Assembly (NCBI GenBank): GCA_035325705.1
Contig: DAOKZI010000021.1
Coordinates: 1 to 64,000, forward strand
Reading direction: 5' to 3'
Origin: Ga0077536 sp035325705
GTDB taxonomy: Bacteria > Pseudomonadota > Gammaproteobacteria > Ga0077536
Length of the DNA stretch: 64,000 bases
The notes below the pieces were generated by a model. That model ran no database searches and was not told the DNA's origin. It was given only the letters and a program-made list of their open reading frames with translations. The position numbers were made by a program, and so were the translations under genes. Positions within the stretch are counted from its first letter, which is position 1; each line of letters starts with the position of its first letter. Shown here one piece after another: positions 41,472 to 50,738 of the stretch.

Positions 41472-43040
41472 CTACTGCGGCGCCGGCGTGCGGATGAGAT
41501 AGTCGAAGGCCGACAGCGCTGCCTTCGCGCCTTCACCGGCGGCGATGACGATCTGCTTGTACGGCACCGTCGTCGCATCGCCCGCTGCGAAGATCCCGGG
41601 CAGGCTGGTCGCGCACTTCGCATCGACGATGATCTCGCCGAACTTCGACAGCTCGATCCGGCCCTTCAGGAACTCGGTGTTCGGCACCAGCCCGATCTGG
41701 ATGAACACGCCCGCCAGCTCGACGAAGCGCCGTTCGCCGGACGCGCGATCGGTGTAACGCAGGCCGTTGACCTTCTGGCCGTCGCCCGTGATCTCCGTGG
41801 TCTGCGCGTTGACGTGGATGCTGACGTTCGGCAGGCTCTTCAGCTTGTCGATCAGCACCTGATCGGCGCGCAGCGCATCGGCAAACTCGAGCAAGGTGAC
41901 GCGGCCGACGACGCCGGCCAGATCGATCGCCGCTTCGACGCCCGAATTGCCGCCGCCGATCACCGCGACGTCCTTGCCCTTGAACAGCGGGCCGTCACAG
42001 TGCGGGCAGTAAGCGACGCCTTTCGTCCTGTATTCCTGCTCGCCCGGCACATCGATGTTCCGCCAGCGCGCGCCGGGCGCGAGAATCACGGTGCGGCTCT
42101 TCAGCACCGCGCCGTTGTCCAGCGTCACGCCGACGTGGCCGCCCGGCTGCGGCGCGGGATCGAGCTTCGCGACCCGCTGCAGCGTCATCAAGTCGACGTC
42201 GTAGTGGCGCACATGAGCCTCGAGCGCGGCGGCGAACTTCGGTCCCTCGGTCTCGAGCACCGAGATGTAGTTCTCGATGGCGAGCGTGTCCATGGTCTGT
42301 CCGCCGAAGCGCTCGGCGACGAGGCCGGTGCGAATGCCCTTGCGCGCGGCATAGACGGCGGCCGCGGCGCCCGCCGGGCCGCCGCCGACGATCAGCACCT
42401 CGTAAGGCGCTTTCTCGCTGAGCTTGGCAGCGGCGCGCGCGGCGGCGCCGGTGTCGATCTTGGCGAGGATCTCGCCGAGCTCGATGCGGCCGCTCGCGAA
42501 GTCTTCGCCGTTCAAGATCGTCTTCGGCACGGCCATGATCTGGCGGTCCTCGACTTCCTGCTGGAACAGCCCGCCGTCGATCGCGACGTGCCGCACGCGC
42601 GGATTGAACACCGCCATCAGGTTCAGCGCCTGCACCACGTCCGGGCAGTTGTGGCAGCTCAGGCTCATCCAGGTCGTGAAGTCGAAATCCCCGCTCAGCG
42701 CCTCGATCTGCTCGAGCTGCTCGGCCTCGACCTTCGGCGGATGGCCGCCGGCCCACAGGATCGCCAGCAGCAGCGAGGTGAATTCATGCCCCATCGGCAG
42801 CGCGGCGAAATGCACGCCCATGTCCGCGCCCTCGCGGGTGATCTGGAAGGACGGACGGCGCGGGAAGCCGCCGTCGAAGCGCGCGCGGATCTTGTCCGGC
42901 GCGATCGCGGCGAGCTCGGTCAGCAGCTCGCGGATGTCGGCGGCCGCGGAGGAATCGTCGAGGCTCGCGATCAGCGCGACCGGCTGCGTGATGCGTTCGA
43001 AATAGGCGGCAAGCTGTTGCCGAGTGGCGGCGTCCAACAT
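41472..43040 (-). CDS. ahpF: Alkyl hydroperoxide reductase subunit F
   Basis: The 522-residue flavoprotein has the N-terminal double-thioredoxin domain with CHNC (MSLSCHNCPDVVQALNLM), FAD binding in VLIVGGGPAGAAAAVYAARKG, the redox-active pair in GVAYCPHCDGPLFKGKDVAV, NAD(P)H binding in VIGGGNSGVEAAIDLAG, and the closing GIFAAGDATTVPYKQIVIAA. It passes electrons from NADH to AhpC. It lies 178 bases downstream of ahpC on the same strand. Confidence 0.96.
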   Translation of the reverse strand: MLDAATRQQLAAYFERITQPVALIASLDDSSAAADIRELLTELAAIAPDKIRARFDGGFPRRPSFQITREGADMGVHFAALPMGHEFTSLLLAILWAGGHPPKVEAEQLEQIEALSGDFDFTTWMSLSCHNCPDVVQALNLMAVFNPRVRHVAIDGGLFQQEVEDRQIMAVPKTILNGEDFASGRIELGEILAKIDTGAAARAAAKLSEKAPYEVLIVGGGPAGAAAAVYAARKGIRTGLVAERFGGQTMDTLAIENYISVLETEGPKFAAALEAHVRHYDVDLMTLQRVAKLDPAPQPGGHVGVTLDNGAVLKSRTVILAPGARWRNIDVPGEQEYRTKGVAYCPHCDGPLFKGKDVAVIGGGNSGVEAAIDLAGVVGRVTLLEFADALRADQVLIDKLKSLPNVSIHVNAQTTEITGDGQKVNGLRYTDRASGERRFVELAGVFIQIGLVPNTEFLKGRIELSKFGEIIVDAKCATSLPGIFAAGDATTVPYKQIVIAAGEGAKAALSAFDYLIRTPAPQ

Positions 43041-43218
43041 GGTGGCGTCCTCTCGCGGTCGCGGCGACCGCCTTGAATGCTGTGTTCGGGCCGACGCCGT
43101 CCCTGCGGCAAATGCCGCAAGCGCGGTCGACTCGAAATCGATCGGAGGTGGCGCGATGCGAGCGCGCCACCGGCGGAATCGGAGCGGGCTCGCGCCCGCT
43201 CCGGGATCCCGTCGCGGC

Positions 43219-43782
43219 TCAGATCTTGCCGACGAGGTCCAGCGACGGCGTCAGCGTCTTCGCGCCTTCGTTCCACTTCGCCGGGCAGACCTGGCCGGGG
43301 TTCTTGGCCACGTACTGCGCCGCCTTCAGCTTGCGCAGCGTCTCCTTGACGTCACGCGCGATCGCGTTGTCGTGGATCTCGGCGGTCTTGATGATGCCAT
43401 CCGGGTTGATGATGAAGGTGCCGCGCAGCGCGAGACCCGCTTCCGGAATGTGCACGCCGAAGGCGTTCGTCAGCGTGTGGGTCGGATCGCCCACCAGCGG
43501 AAACTTCGCCTTGCCGACGGCCGGGCTAGTCTCGTGCCACACCTTGTGCGAGAAATGCGTGTCCGTGGTCACCACGTACACTTCGGCTTCGGCCTTCTGG
43601 AATTCCGCGTAGTTGTCGGCCGCGTCTTCCACCTCGGTCGGGCAATTGAAGGTGAAGGCAGCCGGCATGAAGATCAGCACCGACCATTTGCCGCGCAGAG
43701 TCTCGTCGCTGATCTCGACGAACTTGCCGTTGTGGAACGCCTGCGCCTTGAAGGGCTGGACCTGGGTGTTGATGATCGACAT
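43219..43782 (-). CDS. ahpC: Alkyl hydroperoxide reductase subunit C (peroxiredoxin)
   Basis: The 187-residue peroxiredoxin has the peroxidatic Cys in PAAFTFNCPTEVED and the resolving Cys in GQVCPAKWNEG, and starts SIINTQVQPFKAQAFHNGKF as in enterobacterial AhpC. It reduces hydrogen peroxide and organic hydroperoxides. The ATG at 43782 follows GAAAGGAAAGAG. An OxyR-like site lies about 70-110 bases upstream, and ahpF follows. Confidence 0.96.
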   Translation of the reverse strand: MSIINTQVQPFKAQAFHNGKFVEISDETLRGKWSVLIFMPAAFTFNCPTEVEDAADNYAEFQKAEAEVYVVTTDTHFSHKVWHETSPAVGKAKFPLVGDPTHTLTNAFGVHIPEAGLALRGTFIINPDGIIKTAEIHDNAIARDVKETLRKLKAAQYVAKNPGQVCPAKWNEGAKTLTPSLDLVGKI

Positions 43783-43847
43783 CGTCTCTTTCCTTTCGAT
43801 AAGCAGAAAAAATTTGAACGTGCGGCATCTTATCCGCATCGCAACAA

Positions 43848-43892
43848 CGAGGGGATTCGATTGTTTCAATGCTCGCGATAGCGCCGGGCTAT
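43848..43892. promoter_or_regulatory. OxyR-like operator upstream of ahpC
   Basis: ATAG-N7-CTAT is exact at 43878-43892 (ATAGCGCCGGGCTAT). Seven bases to its ahpC-proximal side is CAAT, a three-of-four match to the next CTAT quarter. This suits the four-quarter OxyR pattern in front of ahpC. The remaining 43893-44090 shows no gene. Confidence 0.5.
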
Positions 43893-44090
43893 CGCGGCCG
43901 GCCGGCAGCGCGCGCGGCGATAGGAGACGTCCGGCCGCGCGCGGCGGCGGCCGGCGGGAAGCTCAGGCGTGGACGAGGATGTCGCGCCGCCGTGGATCGT
44001 GAGATCCGACTCGGGCGCGCAGCGGCGGCGCGTCCGCTCTTGCGCGCGAGCAGCTCGCGCCGGACCCGCGCGCTGTCCCGGCGATCCGCC

Positions 44091-46031
44091 TCAGGCCGCC
44101 GGCGCGATCTTCAGCGCGATGCGTCCGGCGAGCTCGACTTCTAGCGTCGCCTTGCCCGCGTCATCGGCGCGGAACGCGAGATCCGGGCGGCCCTCGACCG
44201 CGTAGTCGAGGCCGGGCGCGAGGCGCGCGAGCTCCAGCTTCTGCCGGCTCGCGCCGTGGCCCGGCTCCAGCACCAGCTCGAGATCGCGGCCGCTGCTCGT
44301 CGCCTTCGCGACCAGCACGTCCGGATAGCGCGCGCCCGCGAGCTGCGGGCCCGTACGCGCGCCGTCCGGCGGCGCCTTGACGAAGGAATTGCGGAAGTCG
44401 CCGGTGCGCATCAACTTCGATTCGACGGCCCACACATTGGCCAGCGTCGAGGCTTCGCGATAGCTCGTGACGCCGTCGCGTTCTTCGCGGCCGCAGTCCT
44501 GATCCATCGAGCGCTGCGCCGCTTCGGCAAGATCGTCGTCGCCGAACTCCCGCGCGCATATCGCGACCGCCGCGTAGGCGAACAGCGCGCCGCGGCGATA
44601 GTTGCCGGGATCGATGGTGTCGATAAAGGACAGCGCTGCGGGCGGGATGCTGAGCCGCGGCTTGCCGTCCGCATCGGGCGCGATGCAGAAGCCGAGCTCC
44701 TTGCGCCCGATCGCCCACAGCCGGCGCGCGAGCGCCGGCGAGAACACGTTCGCGAAGAACGCGAACCCGGCCTCGCCCGAATAGAACGGGATCTCCAGCC
44801 CCGTCCAGTACGAACGCAGCCCGATCAGGGAGCCCTTGCGATCGGTGAACTCGGTCTCGAGCATGTGCAGCCACTGCGGCAGCACGCTGCGCGCGTAGTC
44901 GGTGCCGAACACGGCGTCGTGCGCGGCGAGCGAGCCCAGTCCGTACATATTGCAGATGGGATAGACCCAGTTCGGCTCGCAGGGAAAGAGACAGAAATCG
45001 GACTGGCGATAGTTCTCGTACACCGACTGCGCGAGCGTATGCGCGTCGTGCGGATAGGCCGTGCGCGCATTCAGCCTGAAGGTGAGGCTGCCGGGCTCGC
45101 CGTAGCGGCGATCGCCCGAGCTCAGCATGTACTGGTTGACGTGCAGGCCATACCAGCCCGTCAGCATGATGTTGTCCTTGCGCGCGGGATCGAAGCTCGT
45201 GAAGTTGAAGTGGCCCCACATCGACTCGAGCACCCAGTAGTCCCACACGCGCTTGACGAGATAGGTTTCGACGAGATTGCGCTGCGCCTCGTCGAGATAA
45301 CCCGCGAAGTTCGGCGCGTAGTGACTGCGCAGCATGCCGAGCGCGAAGCCGAGATGGTTGATCTGGTAGCGCAGCGCCGCGGGCTGGAACTGATCGATGA
45401 TCGTGTAGCCCGCATACTCGCCGACCGGCTGCAGCGCGCGATCGAGGACATAGCGCGCGGCCGCGAGCTGCTCGCTCGTCAGCTCGCGCGTCCCGGCCAC
45501 CGGCTCCTGCGCGGCGCGCTCGTTGACCTCGAGGCGCGAGCCTTCGAAGAACTGCTGGCGCAGCGCGAAGCGTGCCGCGTCGGCGGCCTCGCGGCGCTCG
45601 CGAGCGCGACGGAACCACCAGAAGATGCCGCCCGCCGCGGCCGGCGCCAGCAGCACGGCCGGGGGCCAGATCGCGTCGCCGACGAGCAGCCCGGCCAAGG
45701 CGGCGCTGCCCAGCCAGACGAAGAGCGGCGCGACCACCATGCCGGCCCAGAACCAGGCGACGCAGGCGAGCCAGAAGAGCGCCAAAGTCACCGGCAGCAG
45801 CAGCACCCAGCCGCCGCCGACGGCGAGAAAGCCGCCGCCCGGCAAGAGCAGCCCGAGCCCTGCCGCCTGCCAGCTCGCCGCGGCGCCCGTCAGCAGCGGC
45901 AGGAAGGCGAGCAGCGCGAGACCCGCGTAGACGAGCGCATTGCGGCGATGGCGCGAGGCCGTCACCGGGCCCTTGTTGCCGTGCTGGAATTCCTGGGCGC
46001 GACCCAGGACTTCGCTTTCGATCGCGGACAT
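44091..46031 (-). CDS. Linalool dehydratase/isomerase-like membrane protein
   Basis: The 646-residue protein has four or five N-terminal membrane helices (about 32-140), then a soluble alpha-barrel domain like linalool dehydratase/isomerase of Castellaniella. The segment FPCEPNWVYPICNMYG places Cys351 and Cys360 nine apart, the spacing of the catalytic cysteines 171 and 180 recalled for that enzyme. IIDQFQPAALRYQINHLGFA holds a matching Asp (Asp213), and WGHFNFTSFDP with RKDNIMLTGWYGLHVNQY fits the barrel helices. The enzyme family adds or removes water at tertiary allylic alcohols and isomerises geraniol, linalool and myrcene. The substrate here is inferred only by family. It follows a small membrane protein gene by four bases. 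Confidence 0.78.
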   Translation of the reverse strand: MSAIESEVLGRAQEFQHGNKGPVTASRHRRNALVYAGLALLAFLPLLTGAAASWQAAGLGLLLPGGGFLAVGGGWVLLLPVTLALFWLACVAWFWAGMVVAPLFVWLGSAALAGLLVGDAIWPPAVLLAPAAAGGIFWWFRRARERREAADAARFALRQQFFEGSRLEVNERAAQEPVAGTRELTSEQLAAARYVLDRALQPVGEYAGYTIIDQFQPAALRYQINHLGFALGMLRSHYAPNFAGYLDEAQRNLVETYLVKRVWDYWVLESMWGHFNFTSFDPARKDNIMLTGWYGLHVNQYMLSSGDRRYGEPGSLTFRLNARTAYPHDAHTLAQSVYENYRQSDFCLFPCEPNWVYPICNMYGLGSLAAHDAVFGTDYARSVLPQWLHMLETEFTDRKGSLIGLRSYWTGLEIPFYSGEAGFAFFANVFSPALARRLWAIGRKELGFCIAPDADGKPRLSIPPAALSFIDTIDPGNYRRGALFAYAAVAICAREFGDDDLAEAAQRSMDQDCGREERDGVTSYREASTLANVWAVESKLMRTGDFRNSFVKAPPDGARTGPQLAGARYPDVLVAKATSSGRDLELVLEPGHGASRQKLELARLAPGLDYAVEGRPDLAFRADDAGKATLEVELAGRIALKIAPAA

Positions 46032-46035
46032 CGGT

Positions 46036-46338
46036 TTACTCCTCGAGGCTGGTCCTCAGGTGGACGGGGGGCGAGGGACGACAGAGATTCGCCGCGAGCC
46101 CGCTGCTCGCAACGAGCATGCGGCCGCCGAATTCGGACAGATGCGCGCGGTGCTGCCAGCCGAAGCCGGCGAAGAACCCGAGCTCGACGAGGACGGCGAG
46201 CACCGCGGCGCGGCGCAGGGCCGGTGCGCGCCAGGCGCGCGACGCGGCGACGGGCACGCCGGCGACCCAGGCGCGGGCACGCCGCCACGCATCAATCAGG
46301 CGGTACACCATCGCGAGCGCGATGACACAGCAGGCCAT
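46036..46338 (-). CDS. Small membrane protein upstream of the LDI-like gene
   Basis: The 100-residue product starts ACCVIALAMVYRLIDAWRRA and has a second hydrophobic part, APALRRAAVLAVLVELGFFA, then ends VHLRTSLEE. Its stop lies four bases before the LDI-like ATG and the GAGGAGTAAACC between serves as the next ribosome site, so the pair is probably co-translated. I do not recognise the family. Its start (ATG at 46338) is preceded by GGGGAGAGTGCC. Confidence 0.55.
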   Translation of the reverse strand: MACCVIALAMVYRLIDAWRRARAWVAGVPVAASRAWRAPALRRAAVLAVLVELGFFAGFGWQHRAHLSEFGGRMLVASSGLAANLCRPSPPVHLRTSLEE

Positions 46339-46569
46339 GGGCACTCTCCCCTTCGGCATGCGCGTCGTGCAGGACGGCGCGGGATGTGTCCGGACTATAG
46401 GAGAAGGCCCGAAACGCTGTCCACCGCGACGATGGCTGTGCGTCCGCAGCATTCTCGATCGCGCCGATTCAGCCATTTGACGCTGCCGATCCCGCTCCTT
46501 AACGTGCGCTTCGACCTTCGCTCTCCGCGTATCCACACCGGCGCGTCGCGCGCCCGAGAAAGGATCCTC

Positions 46570-47733
46570 ATGCAGACGATAGGCAAGCTGCTCGCCGTCG
46601 ACGAGCAACTCACACACCAGATAGTCGACACCTTCGCGACCGTCGCCGAGTCCGATCTGTCGTGGACGGAGAAGCTGTGGACGCCGGTATCGCGCAAGGA
46701 CGGCAGCCTGCAGTTCGACATGGGGCTGGGGCGCTATCAGAACCGCGACGTCATCGACGGCTTCGCCGGCATGTCGCGCGGTCGCGAGCAGTGGACGCTG
46801 CGGGTGAGCCGGGAGCTCTCTTCCGATCCGCTGGCGACCGTCATCGGCCCGCTGCGCTACGACGTCGTCGAGCCGCTGAAGAAGGTGCGCTGGCGGCTCG
46901 ATCGCAACGAGGTCATCCCGCTGCGCTTCGACCTCACTTTCGAAGCGGCCTTTCCGCCGTACTTCGAGGATCGCCATCTCCAGCGCGACGAACGCGGCTT
47001 TCGCGTGGTCTCGAACGTCGTGCGCTATCACCAGGCCGGCGTGCCGCGCGGCTGGTACGAGATCGACGGCAAGCGCGAAGAAATTAACCCCGACGACTGG
47101 TTCTGCTATCGCGATCATTCGTGGGGCGTGCGCCTCGACGTCGGCGCGCCGCCGCCCGATCTCCGGCCCGCGCGCGACTTCGGCGAGCGCAAGTTCGAAG
47201 ACTCGAAGTTCCTGCTGATCTGGTCGCCGTTCCTGCTGCAGCGGCCGGACGGCTCGCGCTACGAATACCACTTCTACCTGCAGGTGCGCGGCGACGAGGT
47301 GTTCTACTTCTCGGGCTATCGCAACCATGCCGACGGTCGCCAGGAGCGCATCGCGCGCGTGCGGCCGCAGCTCCGCTTCGACGACGACACGCGGCGCCTC
47401 GAGGGCGGTCATCTGTTCATCGACATGCTGGACGGCGCGACCTCGCGCATCGAGGTCGAGGTGCAGGGCGAGTCCGGCTTCTACCTCGGCACCGCACTCT
47501 ATCTCGGCTTCGACGGCAAGAAGCACGGCAACTGGCGCGGGGCGCTCGATCTGGACGGCGAACGCATCGCCGACATCACTGCGCCGGAGATGCGCAAGCG
47601 CCTCGCGACCGCCGTGCGCGACACGATCATCAAGGTGCGCGAAGGCGAGGCCGAGGGCTACGGCCTGCTGGAGCCGATCGTGCTCGGCGATTGGCCGGAC
47701 ATGAAGTTGTCCTCACGGCGCACGCGAGGCTAG
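46570..47733 (+). CDS. Unknown protein (DUF7064/DUF7065-like two-domain)
   Basis: The 387-residue protein has repeated beta-rich segments: LQFDMGLGRYQNRDVIDGFA, VRWRLDRNEVIPLRFDLTFE, DDWFCYRDHSWGVRLDVGAP and KFLLIWSPFLLQRPDGSRYE. The DHSWGVR box resembles the core of AttH/CrtC lipocalin-like hydratases, so a hydrophobic-ligand or hydration role is possible, but this is inference. DUF7064/7065 assignment is from memory of the pattern. It starts 231 bases from the divergent LDI-like operon and is followed within four bases by a phosphotransferase gene. Confidence 0.65.
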   Translation: MQTIGKLLAVDEQLTHQIVDTFATVAESDLSWTEKLWTPVSRKDGSLQFDMGLGRYQNRDVIDGFAGMSRGREQWTLRVSRELSSDPLATVIGPLRYDVVEPLKKVRWRLDRNEVIPLRFDLTFEAAFPPYFEDRHLQRDERGFRVVSNVVRYHQAGVPRGWYEIDGKREEINPDDWFCYRDHSWGVRLDVGAPPPDLRPARDFGERKFEDSKFLLIWSPFLLQRPDGSRYEYHFYLQVRGDEVFYFSGYRNHADGRQERIARVRPQLRFDDDTRRLEGGHLFIDMLDGATSRIEVEVQGESGFYLGTALYLGFDGKKHGNWRGALDLDGERIADITAPEMRKRLATAVRDTIIKVREGEAEGYGLLEPIVLGDWPDMKLSSRRTRG

Positions 47734-47736
47734 GCG

Positions 47737-48717
47737 ATGGCGCGTGATCTCGCCCGCCTGCGCGAGGGCCTGCGCGCCTTCCTCGGCTGCGGGAAAGCGC
47801 TGAGCGCGGTCGTGCCGCTGTCGACGGGGCACTCGAACGAAACCTATCGGCTCGACGGCCTCGATCGCATCCTGCGCATGCCGCCGTCGGAGGAAGGCCT
47901 GCTGCCGCCCTATGACATGGCGGCCCAGCATCGCGTGCTGGCCGCGATGGCGGGCGCGCCGGACGGCCCGCCGGTGCCGCGCGTGTACGAGCTCTGCACC
48001 GACGCGAGCGTCATCGGCGATCCCTTCTTCGTGATGGAGTGCCTGCGCGGCGAAGCCTTCGAGTACGCCGTGCCCGACTGGTTGAGCAGCGCGCCGCCGT
48101 CGCTGCCGGACGCGATGTGCGCGCAGTGGATAGGGGCGATCGCGCGCGTCCATCGTCTGCCGCGCGCCGCGATGCCGACGCCGGCGCGGACCGCGCAGGA
48201 CGAGGCCGCGCACTGGCTCGCCGTCGCCCGCGCCGCCGAGGCGCCCGCGCTGCTCCTCGAGGTCTTGGAGGATCTCCTCGCACGGCCGCCGCGGGCTTCG
48301 GGGCCGGCGACGCCGATCCACGGCGATCCGAAGCACGGCAACTGCCTGTGGGATGCGCGGGGCCGGCTGCTCGCGCTCCTCGACTGGGAGATGGCCGGGA
48401 TCGGCGATCCGCTGCTCGATCTGGGCTATGTGATGCAGTTCTACGATCAGGGTGAAGTGAAGCTCGGCGCCGCGGGCTACGAGCTGCCCGGCTGGTGGTC
48501 GCGCAGCCGCACGATCGAGGAATGGGAAAGCATGACGGGTCGGCGTGCGCTCGATCTGCATCGTTACGAAGCGATCGGCGTCGCCAAGGTCGCCGCCATC
48601 GTGCAGCTAGGCGCCCACCTCTACGCCACCGGCCGCGCGCCCGACCCGCGCTTCGCCGTGTGGCACACCGTGGTCCCACCCTACGTCGAGCTCGCCGCGC
48701 GCTGCGCCGGCGCGTGA
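47737..48717 (+). CDS. APH-family phosphotransferase
   Basis: The 326-residue kinase-like protein has VPLSTGHSNETYRLDGLDRI near the N-terminus, the catalytic loop IHGDPKHGNCLWD and the metal-binding LLDWEMAGIGDPLLDLGYVM. These are the aminoglycoside phosphotransferase/ACAD10-like motifs. Environmental members often act on hydroxyl groups of metabolites, including hydroxyacyl-CoA, rather than antibiotics. The gene starts four bases after the unknown beta-rich protein. Coupling to a terpene-alcohol enzyme suggests the kinase may phosphorylate an alcohol intermediate; this is inferred. Confidence 0.85.
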   Translation: MARDLARLREGLRAFLGCGKALSAVVPLSTGHSNETYRLDGLDRILRMPPSEEGLLPPYDMAAQHRVLAAMAGAPDGPPVPRVYELCTDASVIGDPFFVMECLRGEAFEYAVPDWLSSAPPSLPDAMCAQWIGAIARVHRLPRAAMPTPARTAQDEAAHWLAVARAAEAPALLLEVLEDLLARPPRASGPATPIHGDPKHGNCLWDARGRLLALLDWEMAGIGDPLLDLGYVMQFYDQGEVKLGAAGYELPGWWSRSRTIEEWESMTGRRALDLHRYEAIGVAKVAAIVQLGAHLYATGRAPDPRFAVWHTVVPPYVELAARCAGA

Positions 48718-48730
48718 CGCGGCACGGAAG

Positions 48731-49136
48731 TAGCTTGGGCTGACGAAGGAAGCCCAACATCCGGCGCCCGATGTCAGTCGTCGTAGCCCGGGTGGAGCGC
48801 GTAGCGCGCAACCCGGGGTCGGCGGCTTTCGCTGCGCCGATCCCGGATTCCGCTGCGCTCCTTCCGGGCTACTGAAGATCGTTCTCTTGTAGCCCGGAAG
48901 GAGCGCCGCGCAGCGGCGCGGAATCCGGGAGGCGGGCGCGCGCCACGTCTCTTTCATGATTGTGAGTGACGCGGGCTTCATGATCGTCGGGCTGACGAAA
49001 TAGGCCCAACATTCGGCGCCCGATGTCGGACTTTCTTCGCCAGCCCAAGCGACGAGGCTGGCACCTTTCGTAGTCCGGGATTCGACCGATCGACGCGATA
49101 GAGATCCCGGGTTCCGCTACGCTGCACCCGGGCTAC
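48731..49136. repeat. Cluster of two dispersed repeat families
   Basis: The 400-base stretch holds GGGCTGACGAAGGAAGCCCA units at 48737-48777 and 48988-49029, each followed by GGCGCCCGATGTC. It also holds GTAGCCCGG palindromes at 48783-48872, 48889-48930 and 49070-49136, some with full inverse ends (CCGGGCTAC). No gene was seen. Both families recur elsewhere in the window. The last unit runs up to the stop of the next minus-strand gene. Confidence 0.8.
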
Positions 49137-50080
49137 GCGTGCGCCGCAGTCTTCGGTTTGCGCAGGCCGACTCGCTCGTAGTCCTCCGCTGCCGCCGTCT
49201 TCGCGTTCTTGAACAGCACGATTCGGCAGGGCCCGCCCGTCGCGCCGGCCGGACAGCGGATCGCCGGCCACGGCGCGCCGATGCGCTCGATCGGCATGAT
49301 CGTGTGCATCACCGCGAGGTGCGTCTGGTAGACGGTGACGTTGCCCTCGTTGAAGGTGATCGGGTGCTTCTCCTTGACGATCGCGAGATCCAGCGGCAGC
49401 TCGTGGCAGCCCATGCGGATCTGCCGGCCGCAACTGCCGCAAGGATCCTGGTGCAGCGTGAACTTCTCGTCGTCCTCTTCGAGGCGGAAGCTCGCGAAGT
49501 TCGCGAGCATCAGCGCAGTCCAGTTGACGATCCGCACGCGCGCATCGGTCTCGACTTCCTCCATCATCCACGGCATCCAGCGCGCGCCGCTGCTGTGACG
49601 CAGGCACTGCTCGAGCGCGTCGATGCCGTACTCGCGGTACACATGGGACAGCAGCAGCGACAGCCATTCACGGTAGAGATCGTGGACATTGCGGAAGCCA
49701 CGTTCGAGCTCGTCGTAGCGGCGCATGATGGCGACCGCATCGCCGGCGTCGATCAGCCCGTTCATCTCGTCCTTCGCGGAGCGGCTGCCCTGGAGCAGCT
49801 CCGCGGGCGTCATCTCCATCCGCATCGCGTGCAGCGCGATCGGATTGATCGAGACCGCCTTGTACAGGCCTTCGTGGCCGTAGCGCTCGTAGAGGAACGC
49901 CTGCTCCAGCGCCACCCAGCGATGGTAGACCTGGTGGAAGAGCAGGAAGGCGTCCTCGAGCGCAGCGTACTTCGCTTTCACGGCGGCCCCGTCGCCGTCC
50001 GCGAGCACTGCCAGCATCTGGTCGCGTGGCGGCCGGCACAGCGCGTCGAGCTCGGCCTGGGTGAACATGCGTTCCGACAT
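49133..50080 (-). CDS. Unknown protein with a Cys/His cluster
   Basis: The 315-residue protein is not recognised. The first 200 residues are helical (LEDAFLLFHQVYHRWVALEQ and RYDELERGFRNVHDLYREWL). A compact segment at 214-226 reads CGSCGRQIRMGCH and could bind zinc or another metal. A second part contains RCPAGATGGPCRIVLF. The chosen ATG at 50080 follows GAGGAGGTTTCG. No membrane segment or signal peptide is present. It is flanked by repeats downstream and a sigma-factor remnant upstream. Confidence 0.7.
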   Translation of the reverse strand: MSERMFTQAELDALCRPPRDQMLAVLADGDGAAVKAKYAALEDAFLLFHQVYHRWVALEQAFLYERYGHEGLYKAVSINPIALHAMRMEMTPAELLQGSRSAKDEMNGLIDAGDAVAIMRRYDELERGFRNVHDLYREWLSLLLSHVYREYGIDALEQCLRHSSGARWMPWMMEEVETDARVRIVNWTALMLANFASFRLEEDDEKFTLHQDPCGSCGRQIRMGCHELPLDLAIVKEKHPITFNEGNVTVYQTHLAVMHTIMPIERIGAPWPAIRCPAGATGGPCRIVLFKNAKTAAAEDYERVGLRKPKTAAHA

Positions 50081-50245
50081 CGAAACCTCCTCGGCAGCGG
50101 GTAAGAAGGTAAACGCTCGGCGTAGTCCACGGACGGCGAGTATCGCATCTTCGAACTCGATTTCGAGTTCATCGCCGAGCACCCGTTCATTTCGCCACGC
50201 CCGTCCGGGCGGCATCGTGAAAGGCGGCAAGCTGCCAGCATTCGT

Positions 50246-50673
50246 CTACCAGGTCGCGTGAACGCACTGCTTCCGGCCGCCGCCCGCGCTTCGATCGTGA
50301 TCGTGCAGCTCGCGCGACGAATCCGCGTTCTTGCGCGCCAAGGCGGACGCTTCACACGTAAGGGGCAATACGGGCACCGAGCCGTCGCCGGCGACGTCGT
50401 GCACATAGCCGTTGCGCACGCTCGCCAGATGCGTCGCGAGATATTCGGTCTCGGCCTCCGACTGCAGCCCGAGCACGTAGTATGCGTGCCGCTCGCCCGA
50501 CAGGCTTCCTGCACGATGTCCTCGGCGTCGGCACGCGAGCCGAGCTTGCGGTAAGCCAGCGCGCGCAGCGGCCGCGCGTGCTCGGCGGCGTAGCGCAGCG
50601 CGCGCTCGTCCATGTCGGGCGGGCGCGCATCGTCGCCTTCGGCCGCCCTCGTTCCCGTATCGTTCACGTTCAC
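50246..50673 (-). pseudogene. ECF sigma-factor N-terminal remnant
   Basis: From 50673 one minus-strand frame reads RPLRALAYRKLGSRADAEDIVQEA, the region-2 start of an ECF sigma factor. It then loses sense. The neighbouring frame continues with ERHAYYVLGLQSEAETEYLA and runs to a stop at 50246. The two frames together look like a gene broken by frameshift or deletion; no intact region 4 is found. Function is presumably lost. Confidence 0.4.
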
Positions 50674-50738
50674 TCGCCCGTCGCTCCGCTATCGTCGATC
50701 TTCGCATGACGGAACGGGCGGGCCGAGTGTGACATCGC

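Noticed and set aside
47737..48717. Antibiotic (aminoglycoside) resistance kinase
   Set aside because: APH motifs are shared by many metabolic kinases, and it is coupled to an unknown catabolic-type gene rather than resistance genes.
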